A stretch of DNA of 64,000 nt, taken from Cryptomeria japonica. Taxonomy: Eukaryota > Streptophyta > Pinopsida > Cupressales > Cupressaceae. The stretch is taken from assembly GCF_030272615.1 (NCBI RefSeq), contig NC_081408.1, forward strand, positions 338,240,793 through 338,304,792, in the 5' to 3' direction. The position numbers and the translations under genes were made by a program. This document shows, piece after piece, positions 34,648-49,080 of the stretch. How positions within the stretch are numbered: position 1 is the first letter of the stretch; each line of letters starts with the position of its first letter. The notes beneath the pieces are model-generated. The model made no database searches. It saw only the letters and a program-made list of their open reading frames with translations, and was not told the DNA's origin.

Positions 34648-37600
34648 AGCTTTTTGACCTTAGGGGGAGTTTTTTCATGCAGATCAATAGAACCCCCATG
34701 AAAAAATCTATAATCAATTTCGGAAGGTTGCAGAAGATTTAGATCGAGAATATAGTTGATATTTAGAAGATTTGGTAGTAGTTCGGCAATCCGATGGAAT
34801 AAATGATGAAAATTAGTGTAACCAGAAGCTTTAAGGTTGAGAATTTATTGCAACTGGAAATTAGGTTTTCAAAGGTTAAAAGAGAATTTCGAAAGTTTAT
34901 TTCTCACAATGCGAATGAGAGAAAAGAGAAGAGTTGAAGAGTTAAAGAGATTTGACAATGAAACCGTGCTTCAAGCGATCATTCAGTATTTCCTGCACCT
35001 GGTTGTGAATCTAAGAGGTATTTATCCATTCGCAAGCTATCATTTAAAACCCTAGAATCGTCATGGCATTTGCATCCAGAATTGCTACCCCTTTAGTTGT
35101 CGATATTTCTAAGAGGGCAAGGCCCATTTTCAAGAGACATCCTTTCAAATCAATTGAAGATGATCCAGAAGGACAGTTTTCTTCAATTCCATACGACGTT
35201 CTTCACAATGAAGATATAAGGGCATACATTCACTGGGACATTGAAGAAATTGGAAATGCAGACATGCTTACACTCTACAATAAGCATATGGCGGATAGTC
35301 TTGACAATTTGAAGCCAAAATACTAGATTCTTCATGACAAGGGCTTCACTCAGTTTGTTCACTTTTTGGTATTCAATGAAGTGGAATGGGTCTGGTACAT
35401 TCTCAACAGGGTTCATGATGAATTCATATGGTTGGACAGACCACATAAGATTACAAAGTAGGCCATTTAGGTAGTCACATGCTCGAGTCCAACTGGTGAA
35501 ATCCCGAGCCTGAGGAAAGTGCAGAATACCACTGTTGCAGCTGTTACCGGTTCCCAATATGACAACCGGTCCATGACAATTAGACATATAGTTGAGAATG
35601 ATGTGAGATTCGCCTCAATGGTGGTGGGCTATAAAGTATATCAATCCAGTAGGCAGAACTCAGTCTTCGATACTACAATATTCACTGTATATCAGATGTT
35701 GAAGGAGAATAAAAGGTGTGATCTTTTTTTTGTACTTATGAGTGAATTATTGAGTAACTTGAAGAAAATTAAACAAGACAAGAAACATACTTTCAAGCTT
35801 GGATCTTTAATTGTGTACTTAGCTCTATATTTCTTGAATGAGTTCCCTGGTATTGGTAAAGTCCAATGGGCTTATGAGAAACTAGTGATGATGCAAATTA
35901 AGGAAGGATTGATGGGCATAGGTGACGCTACAATGAGAATATCCACCTTATGGGGCTATTTCAAGAACTTCCAAGACTCTATGAAAGCCAAAGAAAGAAT
36001 TCCCGAAGAGAAAGTAAAGAAGTATGAGAAGACAATTTGTTTTATGGTTGATAACGATCAATGCCATATGGAGGCTATTGAGCCAAGAACAACTTGGACC
36101 ATGCCCATGATTATGAGGTTGATGTTATTACGCTTGAAGCATATGCACAACATCTACTAAGTCAACTAGTAGATCAGAAGGAAGAAAGATTTGGAACTTT
36201 CCAAGAAAAGGACCTTAACCTCCATTAGAAATTCACTAAGGCTAGAAGGAAGAGGAAAGTGAGAAAGGAGGTTGAGGAACTTGCAAAGCAGATGGGTATT
36301 ACCTGGGAACTAGCGCAGAAGGCAAGGGAGAAAAAGATTCTAAAAGAGGAAGATATGGTGAAGCCACAAGCTAAATTGGCTCCTCCCAAGTAGCCCCAGG
36401 CCAAGCTTAGCAAATTAGCACCTACCTCTGGTATGGAGAAACCGGTACCTCCACATAAGGCTAAACCAACAACATCTACTAGTGGAGTAGAGAAAAGGAA
36501 GAAGGAGAATTCTACAAGACAATATGTTCCAGCCGAAGAGGAAACAAAGTCAGATGAAGAGGTAAGGCAAGTAAAGAAGACTGCTACCTATGCAAGGGTA
36601 GTCCAGAAGCCTACATCTGGTGATGCTCCTCTTGCCAAGAAAGCTAAGTCTCAAGGAGAGCCATCTAGAAATGTTAGAGCCAACAAGAAGAATTCTAAAA
36701 TAGATGAAGCTCTCAAGTCCAGTAAGATTGAAATTCCATATGAAATTGTACCTCCTTTGACTTTGTAGGAGTTAATTGATGAGATTTTGAAGGATGCAAA
36801 TTTGAAAAATGTTTCTGTTTATTATAAAAATTTTGAGGATAAAGACTAGTGGGAAGTAGATGAAGAAGTTGTAGAATATATGGATAAATTCAGTAAGGTC
36901 TTAATAGAATTATCATCTATGATCCCCAAGAGGTTGTATGACATCTTGGATACCCGAAGACATGCCACCAGTATAGAAGATGAAAGGTTGAAATTATTTA
37001 CACTAGTAAATCTATGTCCGCAAATAACTAGAGAAGAAATACCTAAGATTTTGGGACTTGCAAAGGAAAGCTTCTTAAGAAAGCATAGAGTGAATAAAAT
37101 AATGATCAGAAGGGTAGATAAAGTAGCGAAAGATGCTGAAGGTATTTTGAGGAAAATTTTGAAAGAGAATAACTATCAAGTAATTCCAGAGAAGGACTTC
37201 CAACCAAAAGAACATTCAAGAAAAGACAATTCTCCTCCGGAGATCCATGTATAGACAGAAGTTTCAAAGGATAAGCCCATTGTACAAATTGATTTGACTG
37301 ATCAGGAAGGTCCAACTAATGCCACTGAAAATCAAGCAGTGGATAACTCTGGTGATGCTACTCAGGATCCTCCTGAGATAGAAATAATTGCAGAAATGAC
37401 AGCGAAGGAGTTAGGTGAAGTGGGGAAGAACAAAGATGATGGAAAAGTTGGTGAGAAAGGTGAAGAGGATGTAAATATAGAATTGATGAAGGAAAAGGGT
37501 GAAGTGCAAATAGATAAAGCTCCAACAACCATGACCAAAGCTAGTGTCCATGATCAGATTGCAATTGAAGATGATCTTTCTCATGGTCTGGTAGATCTAA

Positions 37601-37876
37601 GCACCTTATCCCCTCTTCAAACATTAAAGTTGGCCACTCTTGCATAGATCAAGGCATTGAGGACTTACTCAAGTCCACTTCAGAAGAGAAAGAAGTGATA
37701 TCTTTGGCCAGTATAGTTTTGGAAAAAAATTTGCCTAACCTTAAGAAGATTTCAAATGACTTACCCTCTGGTAAGCTTAAGGATATCTTAAATAAAGTAG
37801 AATATGATTATGCATCATTAGAGAAAGTGACATATATAAATGTTTTCAATAAATTCAATGAGATGAGGCTTCAAAC

Positions 37877-38739
37877 TATTGGTATTATACACTCAGATGA
37901 TAATGGTTGATGTTGTCATTGATGGCAACCAATTGGTAATATAGTTCACAGGTTACACCGGCAATAGACATCATCTACTGGCACCGGTAGACACTACAAG
38001 GTTATTCATCAGCACCCAGTCTAGACCGACAGTAGATCACACTGGCACTCTAAGCCGACATAGAAATAATATTGTTTTGTATTGTAAAATTATTTTTATA
38101 GCTATCATGATGTATTGTAAAGACTCATATATGTATGAGATCTTGTAGGTCATTTTATAAGTAAGCAAGAAATGTAATTTGGTTATGAATGTAAGTGGTA
38201 TATGAGAGCAAATAACTATATATGCATTATGATGTAGTTATTTTATGAACGAATAAGAGCAGAGCAGAGAGAAGCAAGGTTTATGGCAGAGGTATCTGAC
38301 AAAGCTTAAATCGGTACTGAATCCAGCATTGCAGATGCTATTTTAAGCAGTACATTATCATTGGATTTAACCATCCAATTGTAGTCAGTGGGACTCCATT
38401 TTTGTATTGAGTTGTGAGCTCTAGGCTGTTGGCTTTCCTGCATGTGCAAGCCCCTATTGTATAACTAATATTTATTCACATTGGACAGTGAGTAAATATT
38501 GTGGGTCACAAATCCCACCAAGGTTTTTCCCCCACCAGGTTTCCTCGCCAAAAATATTTGTGTTATGGTGTGCATTGATGGTTATACTTTTGTTTTTCTT
38601 TACTGCATTATTATTTGCTTACCAGTATATTAGTTTGGGTTATAAAGTTGAAAATAAGTTTAAATCTTTTGTTTACTAGTTAGACACTGATTCACTCCCC
38701 CACCTCTCAGTGTCTTTGGGACTGATCAAGTATCTAACA
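37877..38739 (+). repeat. 5' LTR of element B
   Basis: 863 bp, ends CTCAGTGTCTTTGGGACTG...CTAACA. Compared with the 3' LTR it has a ~30-base extra segment near 37962-37998 and a mutated first dinucleotide. Confidence 0.93.
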
Positions 38740-38741
38740 AT

Positions 38742-38753
38742 TGGTATCAGAAC
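38742..38753 (+). promoter_or_regulatory. Primer-binding site of element B
   Basis: TGGTATCAGAAC, one mismatch from TGGTATCAGAGC, two bases after the LTR end. Confidence 0.88.
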
Positions 38754-38810
38754 CTAGTCCTCTATTTGCAAAAGCCTAACATCTTGAGGAAGATTCTAAA
38801 ATTGGTACTG

Positions 38811-39887
38811 ATAGAAAGTTTGAGACAACAATTGGAAGGAGCTCTTGAAGATTTTGATGCAGAAAAATTGAAGAATATCAAACCGGAAGATCAACTTAGA
38901 ACTGCTCAGGAATTCATCAAAGCACTTCAAGATAACCTAGTTATATCAAAGAATAAGAAAAAATAATTACATGTGCAATTGCAAAATCAAGATGATGAAG
39001 AAAAGGAAACTCTTAGAGATATTGCAGATAAATTGAGACAAGAGACCAGTAACTTGAAGAATGAGATGCAAGATTTAACCATGACATTATGCAAGGATAT
39101 TGAAGATAGAAAGAGGAATGAAGAAGATTTGGCTAGAAGACTTAATGAAAGATCAGATGAATCTCTAAGGCTTAGTTATGAAAATTATATGCTTGAAATA
39201 GATTTGATTCACATGCAACATGACAAAGAGGAACTTATGAGACAACTTAGCACTTTGGAAAGTGAGTTGATCATTGCAAATGAATACACAAACAAATTCA
39301 AGAAAAGTTCATATAATCTTGATGATATGCTGAAAAGTCAGAAACTTGATGGAGAAATAGTTGGAATTGGATTTGAACATGGAGAAAGTTCTGGGACTGC
39401 AAACAATCATTATCACAACAAACCGGTAAGGCAACCTAATGCTTATAAATTAAATGGGAAATGTTTTAATTGCAACAAATTTGGTCATAAAGCAAATCAG
39501 TGCAGATTTAGGAATAATCAGAATACAAACTTACCCACCGGTCAATGTTCCAAATGCAATAAAAATGGTCATAACTCAGACAATTGCAAAATGAATGTGA
39601 AATGCTATGTTTGTGGTAGATTTGGACATTTATCTAGTCAATGCAGAACTCAAACCGGTCAAGGTTATGGAAAAGATATTCAGAGAAACAATGTAACTTG
39701 TTATGCATGTAACAAGATTGGGTATATTGAAAAAATTTGTAGAAGCAAGACTGTACCGATGAACAATAAAGGATCTAATGACAAAGGCAAAGAGAAGGTG
39801 ACTAAAATCAAGCAAGAATTTTCTAAACAATGGATTAGGAAAAGAGATCAGAGGATTGATGAATCCATCACTTCACCGGAAGAATAG
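38811..39887 (+). pseudogene. ORF1 of element B: gag-like coiled-coil and zinc-knuckle protein
   Basis: Same frame throughout with one stop (TAA 38964-38966). The codon matching the start of element A ORF1 is ATA here (38811-38813), so the original start may be lost; an in-frame ATG lies at 38766. After about 200 residues of Glu/Lys/Leu-rich, probably coiled-coil sequence come four CCHC boxes: CFNCNKFGHKANQC, CSKCNKNGHNSDNC, CYVCGRFGHLSSQC, and a fourth in which the His is Tyr (CYACNKIGYIEKIC). A Lys-rich tail ends at 39887. Likely RNA-binding structural protein of the element. Confidence 0.83.
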
Positions 39888-40229
39888 AGTAATCCTGCAC
39901 CGGTAGGAGATTCTTCATCTAACTAAGGAATAATCCATAGGGGTAAGGCAACAAATTGAAAATCATGCATGTACCCTCGCCCGATGGTAAGAAGTTGTAA
40001 TTCTTCTTTACCAGTAGATATGTGGAATTTTCACTTCACTGACGAAGCATTTATTGCAGTTGTAAATTACTTTTTGGTTATAAAGGAACTATAACTTCTC
40101 ATTTCATCTCACCAAGACTCCAAACATTCAAAGAGAGAGAAGTTGAGCAAAGGCATTCTAAAGGCGAAGCAACAAAGTTATTTTAGAGCATTCAAGGATT
40201 TCTCAGTTAAAAGGTATTTATCTTTCATA
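39888..40229 (+). promoter_or_regulatory. ORF1-ORF2 spacer of element B with TATA-like box
   Basis: TATAAAGG at 40079-40086 lies about 145 bases before the ORF2 ATG (40230). A purine-rich GAGAGAGAAG segment follows, and GGTATTTATC sits 8-17 bases before the ATG. Elements A and C have a similar GGTATTT-type segment upstream of ORF2. Confidence 0.4.
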
Positions 40230-43200
40230 ATGGCTTCCTCATCCTCCGTTCCTGGATTCATAGCAAACCCTATCATTGTGGAGAACATAAAATGACCTAG
40301 ACCCATTTTCAAAACCATTCCTAAGATAGAAAAACTAGATGACTCCATTGGTGCATTTTCTAGAATCCCGAAGGGAGTTGCATTTGCTGAAGACCCTAGG
40401 ACATACATACATTGTAACATAGAAATTTTTGGGTCTGAAGATTTGAAGAACATGTACATGAATGTTATCACTAACAAGAATGGGGTAGTAAAACCGGAAC
40501 ACAAGGTAGTTGAGGATTTAGGTTTCAATGATATCCTCCATATGCTAGAATTCTCAGATGCAACCATTCGCTATGTTGTTAGCAGGGTTCATGGTGAATT
40601 TATGTGGTTGGACTCAGTTTTTAAGATCACTAAAGAGGCTATAAGGGCTATTACTGGTTTACCATCCATCGGCACTAGGCCTAACAAGAAGAAGAAAATC
40701 CCTAACAAAGAGGTTATGAGCTTAACCGGAGCTACATTCGACAACATGTCACTTAGGGTCAATGATATAAAAGATGACAATGTTAAATTTACAAGTATGG
40801 TCATTGGTTATAAAGTTGCTCATACTAATAGGTTGAATTATGTATCTAGTTCTGCATTCATAGTGCTCATGAGATGATATTAAACAATGCTAAAATTGAA
40901 TGGTTAAAGGATGAACTGTTAGAGAATTTGCACAAAATCAAAGGTGATAAGAAAGAAACCTTTAAATTTGGAAGTCTGATTGTGTGTTTAATGCTTTACT
41001 TTTCAAAGGAGATTCCCAATATAGGACATAAGGATTTTGCCTATGATATTTTTTTTGGAAAACGGATAAAGGAGGCAATTACCGGTATAGGATCTGATGG
41101 TGATGAATTGGTAAAAGACTATTTCAAGAATTTCCAAGCTAAAATGAGACAAAGGGAAAGGATTCCCCAAAGAATTGTTGATAAGTATGATAAATAGATA
41201 TGTTTTGTAGTGAAAAGAGATGAAATTTGGATGGAGGCATAGACTCGGAACTGTTTGTATTAGTGAGATGGGATATGAGGTGGATTCTCACATCTTAGAT
41301 TCATATGCTAAAATACTCTTAGATGCTCCACCAAAACCAATAGAGGAAATATTCAGTAATGTTGAAACTATTGCAAGTGGTGTTGTTATGATGAAGCAGA
41401 GGAAGAAAAGAGATAAACTAATGAAAGATGCTTCTAAGATGGTAAAGGATATTAAAGAAGGATTGATGAATCTTGGTGGTATTGCTGCTAGTGTGATAGA
41501 AAGTCAATCAGAACAGAAACTAGTAGTTCACATTTCCCCTATGGCTAGTACATCTGATTCTGACATTGATCAGACGGCCGAATTCAAGAGAGTGGATAGA
41601 AAGAAAAGAAAACCCTCAATGGCACCTGCTCCATCTCCCAAGAAGTCAAGGACACAGAGAAAGAAACAACCGAATGTAAGAGAGCCTAGTGGTCCGAAGA
41701 AGAAAGTGACTCCAAAGAAGAAACCTAAACCTAGAAGGCACTGAATACTCTTTCATCGGAAGAGTTGATCAATGAAATCACCCAAGATGGTAACCTTGGT
41801 AATGTGAATAAATTCTACCATTCTTTCAAGGATTTAGATAAGGATACTATAGAAGAAATTATTATTTTATATCTTGATATATACAAGAAAGTTCTTATTG
41901 AAGTTGTAGATGATCTACTTAATGATTTTTACTTAAGATTAGAGGCTAACAGAATGTCTTTCATGGAGCTTGACAATAAATTAAATGTAGAAGCTCTATT
42001 ACTTGTGCATCCTGTTAATTCCAAGCAAGAAATTGATGATCTAATATGTGAAGCCAATAGAATAGTTTTTGTGAGTGGTCACTGGCAGGTTAGTCTTATG
42101 GCCGACAAAGTTAAAGAAATAGCAGATGAAACAGCGGATAAGTGGGATATCTTTTTTGTTGAGAGAGAGAAGAAAGAAGAGAAGGATAGATAGAAAATGG
42201 ACAAGTCATTTACCAAAGTATATCGGAAAGATAAAGGTAAAGGGAAAATTAGAAGTGTACCTAATATCACGGTCACGGATAACCTTCCTCCAGTAGTACA
42301 TGACACCTCACCAATATCTATAGAGGCAAAAGCACAAACTGATAATCAACCTGAAGAGAAGGCAGAGGAAATGACAAAAGATGACATAGATCCAGAGTCT
42401 GACATTCTTTTTACTATGAATGTGGACACTCAGGACTTTAATATTGTCATGGATAAGGAATCAGCTAAAGTTAAGGGAATAGAAACCATCCCTGATGATA
42501 CTCAGCCTGATATTGAGATACCGGTAGAAGTAGAAGTAGAAATAGGAACCAAAACTGGAACAAGGCATGAACAGAGTATATCTAAACCGACAGTTAGCAA
42601 GGCAAACAATAAGGATAACAATAAGGATGAAAATAAGGCTGAAAATAAAAGTGAGAATAAGGAAGAAATAGTGAATAAAGAAGAGGTTACTGACGGAAGC
42701 AAAAGTGCTTAAGGTTAATGTGCAGACATCCAGAGAAGATAAGAAACCAACTGTAGAACCTAGCAATCTACCTAGCACTTCCACCATGGATTATAGACCA
42801 ACAAATGTTACAGATGTACTTCTAGATTCAATAAAGAAGATCACAGAATGCAATGCCTTAGCATTTAAGGCTATTGATGATACTTTACCAATTTTGCAGA
42901 TGATTGCACTGACATGTAAAGTTGATCACATCGTTGGGTCTGTGAGTAAATTGGACACATTGTCCAAATTTATTTCTTCTAATATTCAAACTGTGGATAA
43001 AATAAATGAATAAACGGTTAAGGAAGGGGTGAATAAGGAGAAAGATGAATTCTTTGACAAGACAATTAAGGAATGTACTAGACAGATTGATTCTTTGTTA
43101 CCGGCACTCAATTCCACCATTCTGGAATACAAAGAGTTGTACAGGGAATCATGTAAGCCTCACCATTTAATAGAGGATATTGATAAGGAAATAAGGAAGA

Positions 43201-43580
43201 CACAAAAAGAAATTGATGATATAGCTGACAATATGATAAGTTCTTCAGAACTTACTTCAGTTTTGGATCAAGAAATGGCAATCTATGAAGAGAAGATTGA
43301 GAAATTGGAAAGGGAGAAAGCGAGGTTAAAAATGAAGACCCGAGAGTTGAAGAGAAAACTTGGTCCTAGATTGGACAACTTACTAACACACCATAATGAG
43401 TTGTCTAAAGCATCTATTCAAGCCAACAGATCACCGGAGCAACAGATGCATTATCTGACTGGGATGATCCAACAGACAGAGACCATAATTTCTGATAGTA
43501 CTAAATTTTTGCAATGTCTTAACTTGGTTTTAGCAAACATTTTTCATATTGTACATAATTGGTTACAAGTTTCTAAGTAA
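40230..43580 (+). pseudogene. ORF2 of element B: large protein of unknown function
   Basis: About 1,100 codons from ATG 40230 to 43580, broken by stops (for example TGA in the first 30 codons) and frame changes near 40870, 41200, 41745 and 42710. Clear homologue of element A ORF2: RVHGEFMWLDSVFKITKEA, AITGLPSIGTRP, LTGATFDNMSLRVND; a Lys/Pro-rich basic middle (PKKKVTPKKKPKPRR); an acidic, Asn/Lys repeat-rich stretch (42600-42680); and a coiled-coil end. No RT or integrase motif. Function unknown; the basic segment suggests nucleic-acid contact or nuclear entry, by inference. Confidence 0.75.
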
Positions 43581-43732
43581 ATTTTCAATTCTTTTATTCT
43601 TTTGATATCCTTTTTCATTGATATCCAAGGGGGAGTAGTGGTGTATGAGAAAAATGTACAAAAGGAGATCATTTGCTTAGGGGGAGAACACTCAGTTTTT
43701 GGATTTTTCTCATGAGTGTTGCCATCAATGCC

Positions 43733-43744
43733 AAAGGGGGAGAT
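43733..43744 (+). promoter_or_regulatory. Polypurine tract of element B
   Basis: AAAGGGGGAGAT immediately before the 3' LTR. Two similar GGGGGAG motifs lie upstream at about 43627 and 43680. Confidence 0.82.
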
Positions 43745-44578
43745 TGTTAGCATTATACACTCATACGAGAATGGTTGATGTTGTCATTTATGGCAACCAA
43801 ATGGTAATATGGTTCACAGGTTACACCAACGAGCACTACAAGGCTATTCACTGGCATCCAGTCTACACTGACAGTAGATCACACCGGCACTCTAAGCCGA
43901 CATAGAAATAATATTGTTTTGTATTGTAAAATTATTTGTATAGCTGACATGATGTATTGTAAAGACTCATATATGTATGAGATCTTGTAGGTCATTTTAT
44001 AAGTAAGCAAGGAATGTAATTAGGTTGTGAATGTAAGCGGTATATGAGAGCGAATAACTGTATATGCATTATGATGTAATTATTTTATGAGAGAATAAGA
44101 GCAGAGTAGAGTGAAGCAAGGTTTATGGCAGAGGTATCTGACATAGATTAAACCGGTACTGAATCCAGCATTGCAGATGCTATTTTGAGCAGTACATTAT
44201 CATTGGATTTAACCATCCAATTATAGTCAATGGGACTCCATTTTTGTATTGAGTAGTGAGCTCTAGGCTGTTGGCCTTCTTGCATGTGCAAGACCCTATT
44301 GTATAAGTAATATTTATTCATATTGGCTAGTGCATAAATATTGTGGGTCACAAATCCCACCGAGGTTTTTCCCCTACCAGGTTTCCTCTCCAAAAATATT
44401 TGTGTTATGGTGTGCATTGATGGTTATACTTTTGTTTTTCTTTACCGCGTTATTATTTGTTTATCGATATATTAATTTGGGTTATAAAGTTGCAAACAAG
44501 TTGAAATCTTTTGTTTACCAATTAGACACTGATTCACCCCCCCTCTCAGTGTCTTTGGGACTGATCAAGTATCTAACA
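43745..44578 (+). repeat. 3' LTR of element B
   Basis: 834 bp, TGTTAG...CTAACA, followed by target duplication CAAAC. Confidence 0.93.
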
Positions 44579-45317
44579 CAAACATATTTGAAGACAATTG
44601 AAACTGATAGAGAATTTTTGAAGACTGCGGTGAAGAGTGTAGAGGATGCATTAGGTGAAGGCATTAAAATATTTAAATCATGTCTATTTTTGCCCAAGTT
44701 TATTGGAGATATTGATAAGAAAATAAGAGATTTTGAAGGGAAGCTTGCAAGTATTGGTCATTCATTTGCCCCTCATTTAGTTTTTCCCAGTTTCCTTGAA
44801 GCACAAATAATGGGTTTTAGTGACAAAATAAAGGGCTTGAATAAAGAAAAAGAGAAAATGTTGAGCAAAGTGGGATAAGTGAGAAGTCTGATTACTCCCT
44901 AGATGGACACCTTACTCAGAGTTCAGCAGGATGTAGTCAATGCCTTAAGTAAACTAGTGCCATCTAATATCAAAGATGTTGAAGTGCACGCATACATGTT
45001 CAGTGCTCTAATTAATTTTGTAGATTGTTTCCTGAGAGGATGGAACGACTACTTGAAATCCTTGAAGGTCACTTATGCAGACATTTTTAAATTCATGTAA
45101 ATTATTACATTCATTTATACATAAGTTTTGGCAGAATGCTACCCTTTTCCATTGATGTCAAAGGGGGAGAGAGAATTAGAGAGAGTAGTGAAAAATGATG
45201 CTTATTCTTAGGGGGAGCCATTTAGTGTCATTTGAGTGTACATATTTCCGATTGTCAGATTGTTTGTAGTTTTTGGAGCATTTTTCACAGTATTCCATCA
45301 ATGCCAAGGGGGGAGAT

Positions 45318-46468
45318 TGTTGGCATAAGACACTACTCCGGTGATGCTCGGGTGAAGATTGGTGATGTATGATGCATGATATTTCTTAGGAGTTGTCATT
45401 GATGGAAACTCAACCTATTGATCTTATCCAGTATGGAGTTTGGAATATCTTGTATGGAATTTTGGTGCAAGTTTGTCAATGACACTCTATGTATAGTTTT
45501 AGTGAACAGTTCTCATTTTTAGTGATGTGTTTTTTGTTCCTATAATCTAAGTTAAGTTGATTATGAGAATAATATTATCATGCAATATCATCATCTGGTG
45601 TTGATTCTTCAGCATGTTAGAAGGTTTGGTATTCGGTAGAGTAGTAAAACAGGGTTATCTTCATTTTTATTGATGTATCATGTGCTCCGGATTTCTTGAG
45701 GTGATTTTGGTGGTTGTTGGTAAGTTAGAGGTAATTGGAATTACTTATGGGAAGTGTGTGATCATATGTTTTGGATCTGGAATATTGTTTTGTGAAGATT
45801 TGAGCTGACTTGAAGCTACACGTTTCATATTTTGATAATTTGTGAAGCCGACTTGTGGGAGATCAATTTTGCTAGTACAGATATATAAGATTGACTAGGT
45901 TAATGCTAAAAATATGTGCAAATGATGTATGAGATGTTTTTGGGAGCATTTGAGGGCAGTTTCACATGCGCACCTTGAATTTTGTTGATCCGGTAATCAG
46001 TAATATAGTAGAAAATAATTGTTTATTAGAACAGCGCATCGGATCACTTTATTCCTAACCAAAACTGTTATTTGGCATAGTTAGATGCTTTTATTTAGTT
46101 CATTACTCATTATAATCATTTTGTATTAGCCTGTAAAGAATTTATCCTTCCTCTGGGTTGTATCCCTTTTGTAATTGAGCAATGAGCTCTAGGTAATGTG
46201 CCTGAATGCATGTGCATTCCAACTCATGTAATATTTTTTTACTACTGGCCATAGTATAATAATATTGTGGGTTCAAATCCCACCGTGGTTTTTCTCTTTT
46301 CGGGTTTCCATGTAAAAATATTGGTGTTATGGTTGTGTGCTTATTTTCTTTGTCTTTCTGCATTTCAGTTTCTTATTTGTGGATCTGGTTGATTAAGAAT
46401 TAGATTAACAAATTTATAAATACCGGAACACTAATTCACCCCCCTCTTAGTGGTCATTGATTCCAACA
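45318..46468 (+). repeat. 3' LTR of element C
   Basis: 1,151 bp, complete (TGTTGG...CCAACA), preceded by a GGGGGGAGAT polypurine tract. It ends in CT-rich DNA. Confidence 0.9.
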
Positions 46469-48330
<1,862 letters not shown>

Positions 48331-49080
48331 GAGAGAAGTGAGATAAAGAGAGAGATAGAGACAACTAAATATCTGAGGGAGGTAGACGTATGTAGATAAA
48401 TATAGTCCGGGGCGAGGAAGGGAGAGGTAGTTAGATAAAGATAAGTAGAGAGAAAAGGAAAGAGAGTGGTATATAAATAGGGAGAGACAGAGAGAGATAT
48501 AGGTTGAGAGAGAGGTATAGAAGAAGATGTGGAGAAGGAGAATGGGGAGAGAGAGGTGATATTAATAGAAGTGTAAAAGGAAGGATAAAGAGACAAAGGG
48601 ATAGATAGAAATAGAGGTATTCTAGGGAGGAAGATATATGTAGAGAAAGAGAGAGGGAGAGGATAGAAAGAGATATGCTGAGAGGGAGGTATATAGAGAG
48701 AGGGAGAGAGAAAAAGAGATAGAGTAGAGAATGAAGGGTGAGAAGGAGAGGTAGAAAGACAGGTCTAGATCTTGGTGTAGATAGGAGAGAGAGTTAGAGA
48801 GATGGGAGAGGGAGAGTGATAGAGAGAGAGAGATAGGTATAGAGATCAAGGGATACAAAGAGAGTGAAATAGAGATAGGCAAAGAATAATCATAGGAGCT
48901 TGGTGATTATTTTTATTTGACTATTTCTAAGAAATTATAAGATCTAGAGCTTGGACAAGAGAGGAGAGTGTGAGATAGAAAGAGGTAGAGGTGGGGAAAG
49001 AGAGTGATAGGGAAATGGATAGGTGTAGAGCTTAGGGAGACAAAAATCATAAGATAGATAGATAGCAAAAGAATGACGAT
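48331..49080. repeat. Polypurine (GA-rich) tract
   Basis: Directly follows the polypyrimidine tract with the strand bias reversed: GAGAGAGATAGAG, AGGTAGA and GGGAGAG units, fading out near 49080. A short unrelated AT-rich piece lies at about 48893-48945. Confidence 0.85.

Larger units (their letters stand above)
37877..44578 (+). mobile_element. Element B: pol-less LTR retrotransposon nested in element C
   Basis: LTRs at 37877-38739 and 43745-44578, a primer site next to the first (38742-38753), a polypurine tract at 43733-43744, and a perfect 5-bp target duplication CAAAC (37872-37876 and 44579-44583). The first LTR begins TATTGG where TGTTAG is expected, a G-to-A change in the terminal TG. 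Internal order is ORF1, spacer with TATA-like sequence, ORF2. No protease, RT or integrase. Same family plan as elements A and C. Confidence 0.93.
35063..45100 (+). pseudogene. ORF2 of element C, split by element B
   Basis: Starts at ATG 35063 and can be followed in pieces (35063-35326, then to 36160, 36433-36768, 36880-37254, 37294-37647, 37695-37876), with stops and frame changes between. It shares with A and B the conserved RVH.EF.WLD block, a Lys/Arg-rich middle and an acidic, coiled-coil-like end. At 37876 it is interrupted by element B. The same codon frame resumes at 44579 across the duplicated CAAAC and continues to 44878, then a short further piece to 45100. Function unknown; no pol motifs. 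Confidence 0.7.
33003..46468 (+). mobile_element. Element C: older pol-less LTR retrotransposon, hosting element B
   Basis: LTRs at 33003-34021 (3' part missing) and 45318-46468, start TGTTGGCATAAG, end CCAACA. A polypurine tract (45306-45317) precedes the second LTR. The internal region has the same ORF1/spacer/ORF2 order as elements A and B, but more stops and frame changes. Element B sits in ORF2. Flanks CTCTC and TTCTC agree at four of five bases, but in CT-rich DNA this is weak proof of a target duplication. Without B the element is about 6.8 kb. No pol genes. Confidence 0.85.
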
